Assembly (NCBI GenBank): GCA_041392805.1
Contig: JAWKLJ010000001.1
Coordinates: 1,674,001-1,738,000, forward strand
DNA from: Saprospiraceae bacterium
Lineage (GTDB): Bacteria > Bacteroidota > Bacteroidia > Chitinophagales > Saprospiraceae
Direction: 5' to 3'
Length of the DNA: 64,000 bases
In this document: positions 53,217 to 61,851 of the stretch, piece after piece
How positions within the stretch are numbered: position 1 is the first letter of the stretch
Layout of the letters: the number at the start of each line of letters is the position of its first letter
The notes under the pieces: model-generated
Told to the model about the DNA's origin: nothing
Databases searched by the model: none
Seen by the model: only the letters and a program-made list of their open reading frames with translations
Translations under genes and position numbers: made by a program

Positions 53217-54572
53217 ATGCTGATACACCAAGGCGACACCAATGCATTGAGCGGGCAAAGTGATTTTAGGGCCAGTCACAGCGAGGCAACACAACAGCTG
53301 ATCGCCCAGGATGCAAAGTATTTCTTGCACCAATCCCTTTCGACTCCCGTGATGAATGCCCTAAGCAAAACCGAAGGCGCTTATATCTATGATATGGAAG
53401 GGCGAAAATACCTTGATTTGCATGGAAACGGCGTACACAATATTGGATTCAATCATCCGGATGTAGTGGCAGCGGTTAAACGGCAACTCGATGAGCAACT
53501 GGCCTTTACGCCACGCCGTTATACCAACCAGCCTATTGTCAGTCTGGCCAAACAATTAGTCGAAATGGCGCCCGAAGGCCTGGATCGCGTCCTTTTCTGT
53601 CCGGGTGGCTCGGAGGCCATCGAAATGGCCCTGATCCTCGCCAAACAGGTGACCGGCAAATGGAAAACCATTTCGTTTTGGGATTGCTATCATGGCACCA
53701 CCTATCAGGCGGCCACCGTCGGTGGCGATCCGCACTTCACCCTGGGTCAGGGCCCGATGGTGCCCGGAGCCTATCATGTCGAATTCCCCAACTATTACCG
53801 CAACCCCTGGGGCCTAGACCCTCACACCCAACAAGAGCAGATCGATGATTTTTATATCCGGCAGGTGGAGGTGCTTTTCCAGCATCACCCAGACGTTGCG
53901 GCTATTATTGGGACGCCTATTGCTTCGGCGCCCCATGTCCCTTCCGTCTATTTTTGGGAAAGGATCAACGCTCTTTGTCAACAACACGATGCCATGCTGA
54001 TCTTCGATGAAATCGTTTGTGGGCTTGGTCGTACGGGCAAGCTTTTCGCGTGTGAGCATTATTTGGTGCCTGATGTGGTTGTTTTGGGAAAATCATTGGG
54101 CGGAGGGCTATTGCCTTTTGCGGGTATTGTTACAAAGGAGAAATACAACATCCTGCAACATTGCTCCATTGGCCATTTTACCCACGAAAAAAGTCCACTC
54201 TGTGCCGCCGCTGCCATGGCGGTATTAACATATATCGAAGAAAAGGCCATCAGCGAACAGGTGGAACAGTTAGGTCAATATTTTCGAACAAAATTATTGG
54301 CTTTACAGGAACGATTCCCAGTCATTGGTCATATCGACGGCAAAGGTTTTTTGATGGGTATGGAACTCGTAAAAGATCCTAAGACCAAAGCCACACATCC
54401 CGCACTTGCCCAAGCTTTAATGACCTTTAGTTTGGAAAGGGGGCTGTCCTTTAAAATATACCAAGAAAACATGATCACCATGCGGCCTGCTTTAATTATT
54501 GAAAAAGAAGAAATTGACTTCATTGTAGATACTTTGGAAGAGGGGCTTATACACTTTGGGGGAATCGGATAA
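53217..54572 (+). CDS. Class III aminotransferase-fold PLP enzyme, PbfA-like
   Basis: This is a 451-residue fold-type I PLP enzyme. Motifs are YIYDMEGRKYLDLHGNGVHNIGF near the N-terminus, CPGGSEAIEMAL, LIFDEIVCGLGRTGK with the PLP-ring aspartate, and the PLP lysine in VVLGKSLGGGLLPFAG. Next to an FAD-dependent oxidoreductase and a phosphonatase-like hydrolase gene, the best candidate is the (R)-1-hydroxy-2-aminoethylphosphonate ammonia-lyase type (PbfA), which releases phosphonoacetaldehyde. A 2-aminoethylphosphonate or other omega-amino transaminase is the alternative. PhnW is a class V enzyme and is excluded. It sits 4 bp after the phosphodiesterase gene and 10 bp before the oxidoreductase gene. 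Confidence 0.85.
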   Translation: MLIHQGDTNALSGQSDFRASHSEATQQLIAQDAKYFLHQSLSTPVMNALSKTEGAYIYDMEGRKYLDLHGNGVHNIGFNHPDVVAAVKRQLDEQLAFTPRRYTNQPIVSLAKQLVEMAPEGLDRVLFCPGGSEAIEMALILAKQVTGKWKTISFWDCYHGTTYQAATVGGDPHFTLGQGPMVPGAYHVEFPNYYRNPWGLDPHTQQEQIDDFYIRQVEVLFQHHPDVAAIIGTPIASAPHVPSVYFWERINALCQQHDAMLIFDEIVCGLGRTGKLFACEHYLVPDVVVLGKSLGGGLLPFAGIVTKEKYNILQHCSIGHFTHEKSPLCAAAAMAVLTYIEEKAISEQVEQLGQYFRTKLLALQERFPVIGHIDGKGFLMGMELVKDPKTKATHPALAQALMTFSLERGLSFKIYQENMITMRPALIIEKEEIDFIVDTLEEGLIHFGGIG

Positions 54573-54582
54573 AAAGCAGTAG

Positions 54583-55737
54583 ATGAAAAACTATGATATA
54601 GCCATTGTCGGCGCAGGTATTTTAGGCGTAGCACATGCCTTTTTTGCCTTAAAAAATGACCTGAAAGTGGCCTTGCTGGAAAAAGAAGCTGCTCCGCAGG
54701 CCGCCACTGTTCGGAATTTCGGCCAGATTGTCCCTTCAGGCATGGACAACAAATGGCAAGCCCTGGGGCGTCAGAGTCTAGCGGTGTATAAGGCGATACA
54801 AGCCCAAGTTGACATCTCCGTAAGGCAAGAAGGGAGTATTTATATTGCCTCTGATGCCGAAGAAATGCGACTATTGGAGGAATTGGCGAAGATCAACAAG
54901 GGCAATGATTATGCCTCTACCTTGCTCAGCAAGGAGGAATGTTTACAAAAATATCCGGGCTTAAAAAGTGATTATGTCCTTGGGGGCCTCTTTTTTCCCG
55001 AGGAAGTTACCCTTGACCCGAGGGTGGCGATCCATCGGATCATCACCTTTCTTCGCGAACAATATTCGCTTGATTATTATCCCAATACGTCAATACACCA
55101 TATTGAAACGGGGAAAGCAGGGCACCAACTCATCAATAATCAGAAACTAGCTATTCAAGCGGCCAAGGTGCTGATCTGTTCTGGCAGCGACTTCCAAACC
55201 CTTTACCCTAAGGTATTTAAAAACAGTGACTTAAAATATGTAAAGCTTCAAATGTTGTCGACCTATCCCCAAACGGGTCTGAAAATTCCGGGCTCCATTC
55301 TGACGGGTTGGACGATCCGGCGTTACGAAAGTTTTCAGGAATGTCCTTCCTATGTCCAGATCAAGGCCAAGGAAGATCCTGCGGCCTTTCATCGACAGTG
55401 GGGCATTCACATTCTATTCAAACAATCTGCGGACGGGCGTGTAATTATTGGTGACTCCCACGAATACCAAGCGGTAAATGAAGAAAAAAGCTTGGATTTT
55501 CAAATGGATTCCGCCATAAATGAGGCTATTATCCAGGAAGCCAAGCGAATATATACCTTACCCAATTTTAAAATAGAAAAGTCATGGATTGGCATTTACA
55601 GCCAGTGCCAGGAGCGGGATATTTTTGAGGCAGAACCGCTCCCAGATGTGCATATTGTAACGGGGATCGGGGGCAAAGGTATGACGGGCTCCTTTGGCTG
55701 GGCCGAACAAAACATCAAGCGATTATTCCACTCATAA
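54583..55737 (+). CDS. DadA/glycine-oxidase-like FAD-dependent oxidoreductase of phosphonate clusters
   Basis: This 384-residue flavoenzyme has the N-terminal dinucleotide fold IAIVGAGILGVAHAF, then TVRNFGQIVPSG, which is characteristic of the TIGR03364 family found beside phosphonatase-like hydrolases. The C-terminal FAD site reads TGIGGKGMTGSFGWA. Family members from phosphonate loci oxidise aminoethylphosphonates, some of them N-methylated, to phosphonoacetaldehyde. It is cytosolic, with no signal peptide. It lies between the PLP enzyme gene and the HAD hydrolase gene with very short gaps, consistent with one pathway converging on phosphonoacetaldehyde. Confidence 0.88.
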   Translation: MKNYDIAIVGAGILGVAHAFFALKNDLKVALLEKEAAPQAATVRNFGQIVPSGMDNKWQALGRQSLAVYKAIQAQVDISVRQEGSIYIASDAEEMRLLEELAKINKGNDYASTLLSKEECLQKYPGLKSDYVLGGLFFPEEVTLDPRVAIHRIITFLREQYSLDYYPNTSIHHIETGKAGHQLINNQKLAIQAAKVLICSGSDFQTLYPKVFKNSDLKYVKLQMLSTYPQTGLKIPGSILTGWTIRRYESFQECPSYVQIKAKEDPAAFHRQWGIHILFKQSADGRVIIGDSHEYQAVNEEKSLDFQMDSAINEAIIQEAKRIYTLPNFKIEKSWIGIYSQCQERDIFEAEPLPDVHIVTGIGGKGMTGSFGWAEQNIKRLFHS

Positions 55738-55752
55738 TCAAAACCAAGAGCC

Positions 55753-56433
55753 GTGATAAAAATGATCATATTTGATATGGCTGGCACGACCATTGATGAA
55801 GACAATCTCGTGTATAAAACGGTACAAAAAGCATTAAACACTTACCATTGTCCGGCAGATTTGCTGACTGTGCTTTCGTTTGCCGCCGGTAAGGAGAAGC
55901 GGGAAGCGATCCACGACACCTATGTAGCCGTGATGGGGCATGCGCCCGACGACGCTCTTTTGGATCAAATGCACGCCTTTTTTCGGGAGCAACTGGGCAT
56001 CGCCTATGAAGAAAACCCGATGCAGCTTTTCCCTGGTGTAAACCAAATTTTAGCCGAATTAAAAGATCGTCAGGTTATCCGTGTCTTCAATACGGGTTAT
56101 ACAAAAGAGGTGGCGGAAAAAATTCTGACCAAGGTAGGGGTAACCGTGGGGGAGGATATTGATGCCTTAATAACAGCGGACATGGTCGAGCATAGCCGCC
56201 CTGCCCCTGACATGATCCATTTGGCCATGCAACAATTTTCCTGTCAAGCTGGTGAAGTGGTCAAAATTGGGGATTCTATGGTAGACATTCAGGAAGGCCA
56301 GGAAGCTGGGGTGAAATTCTCCGTTGGCATCACTACCGGGGCACAACAACGAGCGGAACTTGCACAGGCAAATCCAGCCTTCATCATTGATCATATGGAT
56401 GAATTACTCCCACAAATAGCTATACATGAATAA
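55753..56433 (+). CDS. Phosphonatase-like HAD hydrolase (PhnX-like)
   Basis: This 226-residue HAD-superfamily enzyme may start at the GTG at 55753 or the ATG at 55762. Motif I is IIFDMAGTT (D8 nucleophile). Motif II is the threonine in FNTGYT. The motif III/IV region has RPAPDMIH and KIGDSMVDIQEG. In the cap region, AAGKEKREAI places a lysine (K49) where PhnX uses its Schiff-base lysine (G-x-x-K). The protein fits the phosphonatase-like TIGR03351 family, which would cleave the C-P bond of phosphonoacetaldehyde to acetaldehyde and phosphate. Its last 8 bases overlap the next gene. Confidence 0.87.
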   Translation: MIKMIIFDMAGTTIDEDNLVYKTVQKALNTYHCPADLLTVLSFAAGKEKREAIHDTYVAVMGHAPDDALLDQMHAFFREQLGIAYEENPMQLFPGVNQILAELKDRQVIRVFNTGYTKEVAEKILTKVGVTVGEDIDALITADMVEHSRPAPDMIHLAMQQFSCQAGEVVKIGDSMVDIQEGQEAGVKFSVGITTGAQQRAELAQANPAFIIDHMDELLPQIAIHE

Positions 56434-57700
56434 GGCCAAAGGCCTCCTTCGCACTTACCTTGCACAACACGAGTGGGCCTTGATTAGCTGGGCGGGGGGT
56501 GCTGCCTTTCTCTCTTATTGCTGCATGTATATGTTCCGAAAGCCTTATACCGCTGCTATTTTTGCTGGCGAAGACTGGCTGGGAATAGATTATAAAATCG
56601 CTTTGGTAATCGCCCAGGTAATAGGGTATGCGCTATCCAAATTTCTAGGGATCAAATTGATCAGTGAGCTCAAACCAGAAAGGCGGGTTTTGTTTTTTTT
56701 AGGTTTGATTGGAATAGCCTTTTTTGCTTTAGTAGGATTTGCCTTTTCGCCTGCCTATTTAGGCGTTGTTTGGCTGTTGCTGAATGGCCTCCCCTTGGGC
56801 ATGATTTGGGGGATCGTTTTTAGCTACCTTGAGGGGAGAAAGTGGACGGAAATTCTGACAGTTATTATAAGTGTCAATTTTATTTTTTCTTCTGGTCTGG
56901 CCAAAAGTATAGGTTCCTACCTTTTAGGCTTGGGAATTAGCGAGTATAACATGCCTATGATGGTGGGTCTGTTATTTCTCCCATTGCTTTACCTCTCCCT
57001 GTGGATGCTCGGGCAAATCCCCCCGCCCTCACCTCAAGACGTCCAATTGCGGCAACAACGCCTGCCAATGAATGGGCAGCAACGGTTTGCTTTTTTCAAG
57101 AAATATGCAGTCCCCATTGGTTGCTTTATCATCCTTTATTTACTCCTTACCATTGTTCGAGACATACGGGATAATTTTGCGGTGGAATTATGGACTGGCC
57201 TTGGTTTCGTTGATCGGCCCGACATCTTTATCACAACGGAAGTCCCCGTGACATTGCTGGTCTTCTTCGGCATTGGTTTTACAGCTTTCATCAAAAGCAA
57301 CAAAAAAGCCTTAGGTATCAATCTGTTTTTAACGTTCTTGGGTGGCCTCACCTTGATCCTTACGACTTGGTTATTTCAGCAGCAATACCTTTCACCCACC
57401 CTTTGGATGATTATTTCAGGAGCGGGTTTGTTCATTCCCTACATTCTGTTTAATGGGATTATTTTCGACAGGTTTATTGGGGTGCTCAGCGTCACCGCCA
57501 ATGTTGGTTTTTTGATGTACCTCTCTGATGCTTTTGGGTACTTAGGGAGCGTAGCGGTCCTCTTGTGGAAAAACTTTGGTCAGGCTGATATCTCTTGGCT
57601 AAGTTTCTATATTCAACTTTGTTATGTTGCGGGGGTAGTGGTGGTCGTTTTATCGGTTCTCTCTGGCTGGGCGATCCGGCAGTCGGTTGAGCAATCTTAG
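56426..57700 (+). CDS. DUF5690 / MFS-type membrane transporter
   Basis: This 424-residue inner-membrane protein has about 12 hydrophobic segments. The N-terminal part (WAGGAAFLSYCCMYMFRKPYTAAIF) and the cytoplasmic loop with FSYLEGRKWTEIL match the DUF5690 branch of major-facilitator-like transporters in Bacteroidota. Similar proteins include organophosphate:phosphate antiporter relatives (the GlpT/UhpT-like MFRKPY motif). The start codon overlaps the hydrolase gene by 8 bp, so it is translationally coupled. It probably imports the phosphonate or phosphorylated substrate released by the secreted phosphodiesterase, by inference from context. Confidence 0.85.
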   Translation: MNKAKGLLRTYLAQHEWALISWAGGAAFLSYCCMYMFRKPYTAAIFAGEDWLGIDYKIALVIAQVIGYALSKFLGIKLISELKPERRVLFFLGLIGIAFFALVGFAFSPAYLGVVWLLLNGLPLGMIWGIVFSYLEGRKWTEILTVIISVNFIFSSGLAKSIGSYLLGLGISEYNMPMMVGLLFLPLLYLSLWMLGQIPPPSPQDVQLRQQRLPMNGQQRFAFFKKYAVPIGCFIILYLLLTIVRDIRDNFAVELWTGLGFVDRPDIFITTEVPVTLLVFFGIGFTAFIKSNKKALGINLFLTFLGGLTLILTTWLFQQQYLSPTLWMIISGAGLFIPYILFNGIIFDRFIGVLSVTANVGFLMYLSDAFGYLGSVAVLLWKNFGQADISWLSFYIQLCYVAGVVVVVLSVLSGWAIRQSVEQS

Positions 57701-57838
57701 ATACCGACAGTTTATCCAAGTCAAATCTTCGCTAGCTTTCAATTTTTAAAGGGTGAAATTTTTTTCTCCATTTTCTGGTTACCTTTTCTAGGATTATGCA
57801 ATAAACAAAACGTGGCTCCTTTTTTTTGCTGAATAGGT

Positions 57839-57991
57839 CGTACCTAAAGGCACGAAAGGCGCTTGGGCATGGCTTTGCTACCGATATGTTGTCCTAAAAG
57901 GGACAATCGGGGAGGGCTTTTGCCATAGCTGGAGAGTGCATCAACAAATGTGGTAAAATATCTATCACCTAAAAAACCGTGCCTTTAGGTA
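57839..57991. repeat. 153-bp element with perfect 16-bp inverted repeats
   Basis: CGTACCTAAAGGCACG (57839-57854) has its exact reverse complement at 57976-57991. Inside is a second small hairpin, TTGTCC-TAAAAG-GGACAA. The arm motif resembles the middle of the element at 8755-8918. The element lies between the 3' ends of the DUF5690 gene and a leftward permease gene. It looks like a REP/BIME-type palindromic repeat and may terminate both transcripts. Confidence 0.7.
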
Positions 57992-58012
57992 CGGCATAGT
58001 AAAGCGCCCCAT

Positions 58013-60451
58013 CTACTCATCCTTCAGTGCCTTGATCGGGTTAGCCATAGCCGTTTTAACCGCCTGAAAGCTGACCGTTAGGAAAGCGATGACAATGGCG
58101 AGGATGCCTGCCAAGACAAAAACCGGCCAATTCAGGGGAATGTGGTAAGCAAAATTTTCCAACCACTTGTCCATGGCATACCAGGCCAGCGGGGAGGCAA
58201 TCAATAGGGCGATAACCACTAATATCAAGAAATCTTTGGACAACAAGGTGATCAAGTTGCTTGTGGTGGCACCGAGCACTTTGCGGATGCCGATTTCCTT
58301 GGTTCGCTGCATGGTGACGTAGGCGGCCAGGCCCAGGAGGCCCATGCAAGCAATAAAGATAGCCAGTAAGCTAAACAACCCGAAGATGCGCTGTGCTACT
58401 TGTTCTGCCTGGTATAAGGCCGTTAGGTCTCCCTCCAAAAAGCTGTAGCGGAAAGGTTGATCTGGTACAAACCGCGCCCAAAGGTTTTCTACATTTTGAA
58501 TGCTCTGTTGAAGGTCGCCAGGTTTTAAACGCAAGGACAAAATATTATTAGCGCCATCCTCCGACTCATTGTGAAAAAAATAAACGGGTGAAATAACTTG
58601 ATGCAGGGATTGAAAATGGAAATCTTTGATAAGCCCTACAATGGTAAACATCGTTGTTTCCTCTTCTCCCGTTTGAGGATTTACATTAACGGTAATGATT
58701 CGCTTTCCAATGGGCTCGGTCAACTGTAGTTCCTTAGCCGCCATTTCGTTAATCATTACGGAAAGGGAATCATTAAAGGCATCAGAAAAATTGCGCCCCT
58801 CCAGTAATTCCATTTGCAGGCAATTGATAAAATCGTCATCTATGGTAATCCCGCTACCAAAAGTAGTTTCATTATCCCCTTCTTTGCGGAAGGAGGTGCC
58901 AAAAAAAGATTCCCCTGGCATGGTATTACAGCCGCCAACATCCGTTACTTCTGGCAACTTTAACAGCTCCTCTTTAAAAGCCTCCGTTTGGGTTTGTAAG
59001 ACAAAAGCGCCTTTCAAGGTCAATACCTGATCCTGGTTGAAGCCAAGTTCTTTTTTGCGAATAAATTGCAATTGGTTAAATACCACAATGGTACTGATAA
59101 TCAGCACCACAGAAATCATAAATTGGAAAACCACCAGGCCATTTCGCAGCGCTATCCCATGTCGGGTCGTCGTCAATTTGCCTTTAAGCACTTCTATCGG
59201 CCGGAATCGGGATAGGACCGCCGCAGGGTAACTTCCTGCCAATAAACCAATTGCAATGGCCAATAGTGGCAGTAAAACTATGCTTTTGATATTAAATAAC
59301 TGTGGAAGCACAAAAGTCTTCCCTGATAAATCGTTAAACAGCGGCAATAGAAACACCAGCATAAAAATGGCCACCACCAAACTAAATAAACTCACCAATA
59401 TCGCCTCCGCTAAAAATTGGTTAATCAATTGCCCTGGCAATACACCCAGCGTTTTGCGAATCCCCACCTCCTGGGCCCTTTCCGTCGAACGAGCCGTGGA
59501 TAAATTCATGAAATTGATGATGGCAATGACTAAAATAAAGAGACCGATCAATCCGAAAATATAATTGCGTGTTTTGCTACCTGGTGGCTTTATCTCATTT
59601 TCGAGGTTGGAGCTGAGGTAGATATCTTTTAATGGCTGGAGGCTATAATCATAGCCATTCCCTGCCGCTACATATTCATCATAGGAAACATTAAACTGCC
59701 GTTGAATAGGGCCTGCCGCATATTTTCTCACCATTGCCGGAAATTTGGCTTCTAAGGCCTTCGGGTCTGTCCCAGGTTCTAGCAATAAATAGGTGTAAGC
59801 AAAGAAATTGACAAAATTTGGCGTCTGCAAGAAATTAATGCTACTAGAAGAAATTAATAGATTGAATTGCAGGTGAGAATTGCTGGGTACATCTGCGCAG
59901 ACACCTGTCACTACTAAATCATCAGGTGAATTGGGAATATCTAATACTTTCCCAATAGGGTTTTCGTCGCCGAAATATTTGTTGGCGATACGTTGGGTCA
60001 GTACCACCGAATTGGGTTTGTTCAATACCGTAGCAGACTTACCTGCCAACAGCGGAATTGAAAATACTTCAAAAAACTGGCTATCCGCCCACATGGCATA
60101 CGGCTCTTCATATAAATTTTCATTGACCTTATAGGTTGAGACATTCCCTTGGAAGTAAAATAGTCGAACCGCCTCTTTTACTTCTGGAAAATCAGTGGCT
60201 ATGACCGGAGCATAAGAATGGGGAATGATGGCATAGGAACGCACCCGTCCAGGGTATTTTCGATCCAATGCTACCCTATAAATATCATCTCCTTTTTCGT
60301 GAAATTTATCGAAACTGGATTCGTCCCAAACAAATAGGAAAATCAATAGAAAACAGGCGATACCAATGGCTAATCCAAGGATATTAATCAGGGTATATCC
60401 TTTTTTGCGCCACATGTGACGAAAGGCGAGTTTAAGGTGGTTTTGTATCAT
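58013..60451 (-). CDS. MacB/FtsX-type ABC transporter permease, 812 aa
   Basis: This is a full-length permease outside the main cluster. The anchor is MIQNHLKLAFRHMWRKKGYT. Core domain 1 includes SVVLTQRIANKYFG. The first FtsX signature is RAQEVGIRKTLGV near 330, and the second is RTKEIGIRKVLGA near 715. Core domain 2 has LEGRNFSDAFNDS, then VMINEMAAKEL, and LIKDFHFQSLHQ. It ends NPIKALKDE. It stands alone between the phosphonate-type operon and the Rpn nuclease gene. Upstream on the minus strand, TTG (60507-60509) and TATTTTTA (60477-60484) are 22 bp apart, a possible housekeeping Bacteroidota promoter. No sigma-54 site or TGTTC palindrome was found. Confidence 0.95.
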   Translation of the reverse strand: MIQNHLKLAFRHMWRKKGYTLINILGLAIGIACFLLIFLFVWDESSFDKFHEKGDDIYRVALDRKYPGRVRSYAIIPHSYAPVIATDFPEVKEAVRLFYFQGNVSTYKVNENLYEEPYAMWADSQFFEVFSIPLLAGKSATVLNKPNSVVLTQRIANKYFGDENPIGKVLDIPNSPDDLVVTGVCADVPSNSHLQFNLLISSSSINFLQTPNFVNFFAYTYLLLEPGTDPKALEAKFPAMVRKYAAGPIQRQFNVSYDEYVAAGNGYDYSLQPLKDIYLSSNLENEIKPPGSKTRNYIFGLIGLFILVIAIINFMNLSTARSTERAQEVGIRKTLGVLPGQLINQFLAEAILVSLFSLVVAIFMLVFLLPLFNDLSGKTFVLPQLFNIKSIVLLPLLAIAIGLLAGSYPAAVLSRFRPIEVLKGKLTTTRHGIALRNGLVVFQFMISVVLIISTIVVFNQLQFIRKKELGFNQDQVLTLKGAFVLQTQTEAFKEELLKLPEVTDVGGCNTMPGESFFGTSFRKEGDNETTFGSGITIDDDFINCLQMELLEGRNFSDAFNDSLSVMINEMAAKELQLTEPIGKRIITVNVNPQTGEEETTMFTIVGLIKDFHFQSLHQVISPVYFFHNESEDGANNILSLRLKPGDLQQSIQNVENLWARFVPDQPFRYSFLEGDLTALYQAEQVAQRIFGLFSLLAIFIACMGLLGLAAYVTMQRTKEIGIRKVLGATTSNLITLLSKDFLILVVIALLIASPLAWYAMDKWLENFAYHIPLNWPVFVLAGILAIVIAFLTVSFQAVKTAMANPIKALKDE

Positions 60452-60476
60452 TTTTGTAACAGTCGTTGGTGTTACC

Positions 60477-60509
60477 TAAAAATAGTGATTAATTTTGGTT
60501 CACTAACAA
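60477..60509 (-). promoter_or_regulatory. Possible Bacteroidota housekeeping promoter
   Basis: On the minus strand a TTG (60507-60509) is followed after 22 bases by TATTTTTA (60477-60484), close to the TTG/TAnnTTTG consensus of the Bacteroidota primary sigma factor. It lies 25 bp before the permease start at 60451. The sequence is AT-rich, so chance matches are likely. Confidence 0.3.
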
Positions 60510-60609
60510 TTTATGCGGTTTTGAGTCAAATGAAAGCAAAAGGCATTATATTTTTACAACAACAGGTGTTTTTTTTCCGCATTAACTATCTTTTAGCGCA
60601 TTTTTTTTC

Positions 60610-60617
60610 TATCTTTG
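60610..60617 (+). promoter_or_regulatory. Possible -7 element for the Rpn gene
   Basis: TATCTTTG matches the TAnnTTTG -7 consensus exactly, but it is only 4 bases before the ATG at 60622 and no TTG is correctly placed upstream. If it is real, the mRNA would be nearly leaderless. Confidence 0.25.
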
Positions 60618-60621
60618 CTCT

Positions 60622-61647
60622 ATGTCTAAAAAACGCCTCTCACACGATGCTTTTTTCAAAAAAGCTTTCATGGATATTGATGTAGCCAGGGATTTCATCA
60701 GGAATTTTCTTCCTGAGAACCTTGTATCTACCTTGAATTTAGTGGAGTTGAAATTGTCCAATCAATCCTTTGTTACTCCTCAGCTTAAGCAATACTTCTC
60801 TGATCTGGTCTATAAGTGTACAACTACAGATGAGGAACCTATAGAATTGGCCTTGCTATTTGAGCATAAATACAATGCCCCTGCTTATCCTCATTTGCAA
60901 TTGTTACGCTATTTATTGGAATACTGGGAGGTTCAAATCAAGCAAAAGGAGGCATTAACACCAATTATACCTATCGTTGTCTATCAAGGCAAACACAAAT
61001 GGCAGCAAAAACCTTTTTATAGCTATTTTAAGTCTACTAGCCCTTTATTGCATGCTTATATCCCTAATTTCGAGTATCTACTAACGGACATCAATCAAAT
61101 GGAGGATGGAGACATTTTGGCCTTAAAAGCGGAATTGCTGAGTAATATTTTACTATTGATGAAGCATATTCAAACCTTGCCACCTCAATACTATACCCGA
61201 ATTTTTATAGGCATCGAAAACCAAATCCATGATCGTGCAAAAAGAAACTTATTCGAGGGGATGATTGTTTATTTTCTACAAAATGTCGAACTTAGTAGAA
61301 CCAAGTTAAATCAATTGGCAATGACACTTTCCGGAGAAACTAAAAAAATGGCTATGAGTTCTTATGATATGCTGGTGCAGGAGGGAATTATTCAAGGAAT
61401 TGAACAAGGAATCGAACAAGGCATTAAACAAGGAATCGAACAAGGCATTATTAAAGGAATTGAGCAAGGAATCGAACAAGGAATCGAACAAGGTATTGAG
61501 CAAGGTATTGAGCAAAAAAATAGACTTTTCATTAAAAACGGAATAAATGCTGGTCTATCAATCAAATTATTATCAGAATTGACCAACTTGTCAGAAGAAG
61601 CGGTTTTTACAATTATAAAGTCTTTCGAAGAAGAAGAGCAGCAGTAA
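60622..61647 (+). CDS. Rpn-family recombination-promoting nuclease / putative transposase
   Basis: This 341-residue protein belongs to the PD-(D/E)XK Rpn/YhgA-like family. The N-terminus KKRLSHDAFFKKAFMDIDVARDFI is diagnostic. The nuclease core has FSDLVYKC, then ELALLFEHKYNAPAYPHLQLLRYLLEYW, and LTPIIPIVVYQGKHKW. The C-terminal part has about eleven tetrapeptides of the GIEQ type (residues about 255-298, encoded by 12-bp repeats at 61384-61515) and ends with a helical LSIKLLSELTNLSEEAVFTII tail. E. coli Rpn proteins are DNA endonucleases that promote RecA-independent recombination; others are linked to defence. It sits alone between two leftward permease genes. Confidence 0.92.
   Translation: MSKKRLSHDAFFKKAFMDIDVARDFIRNFLPENLVSTLNLVELKLSNQSFVTPQLKQYFSDLVYKCTTTDEEPIELALLFEHKYNAPAYPHLQLLRYLLEYWEVQIKQKEALTPIIPIVVYQGKHKWQQKPFYSYFKSTSPLLHAYIPNFEYLLTDINQMEDGDILALKAELLSNILLLMKHIQTLPPQYYTRIFIGIENQIHDRAKRNLFEGMIVYFLQNVELSRTKLNQLAMTLSGETKKMAMSSYDMLVQEGIIQGIEQGIEQGIKQGIEQGIIKGIEQGIEQGIEQGIEQGIEQKNRLFIKNGINAGLSIKLLSELTNLSEEAVFTIIKSFEEEEQQ
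61384..61515 (+). repeat. 12-bp in-frame repeat encoding (GIEQ)n
   Basis: Eleven consecutive 12-bp units of the form GGAAT(T/C)GAACAA encode GIIQ/GIEQ/GIKQ/GIIK tetrapeptides in the Rpn protein. Synonymous and non-synonymous variation between units suggests repeated expansion and contraction by slippage. Confidence 0.85.
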
Positions 61648-61851
61648 AATTTTCTATAGTTCAATGTCTTCTAACCTTTTGGCTATTTGAATGATTTCTT
61701 GGTTCAGGTAAGTGCCTGTTTGGAGGTGGTGTAGTCGAAACTTCGACAGACGAAGTCGGCTAATGGCGAAGTCCTTCATTGCAAACCTAACGTTCTAATA
61801 CAATTGCTGAGCTGAGGTTTGCGTTGGAGCTAACGCTCAGAATCGAGCGGT
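61648..61851. other. Spacer with hairpin and a possible degraded frame
   Basis: ACTTCG-ACAGA-CGAAGT (61740-61756) is a 6-bp stem hairpin. On the minus strand, 61652-61740 reads FRLHHLQTGTYLNQEIIQIA then KRLEDIEL and a stop, which has protein-like composition but no plausible start. It may be the tail of a lost gene. Nothing else was seen. Confidence 0.3.

Noticed and set aside
53217..54572. PhnW-type 2-aminoethylphosphonate:pyruvate transaminase
   Set aside because: PhnW belongs to class V aminotransferases; this protein has class III motifs (FDEIVCGLGRTGK, VLGKSLGGGLLPFAG).
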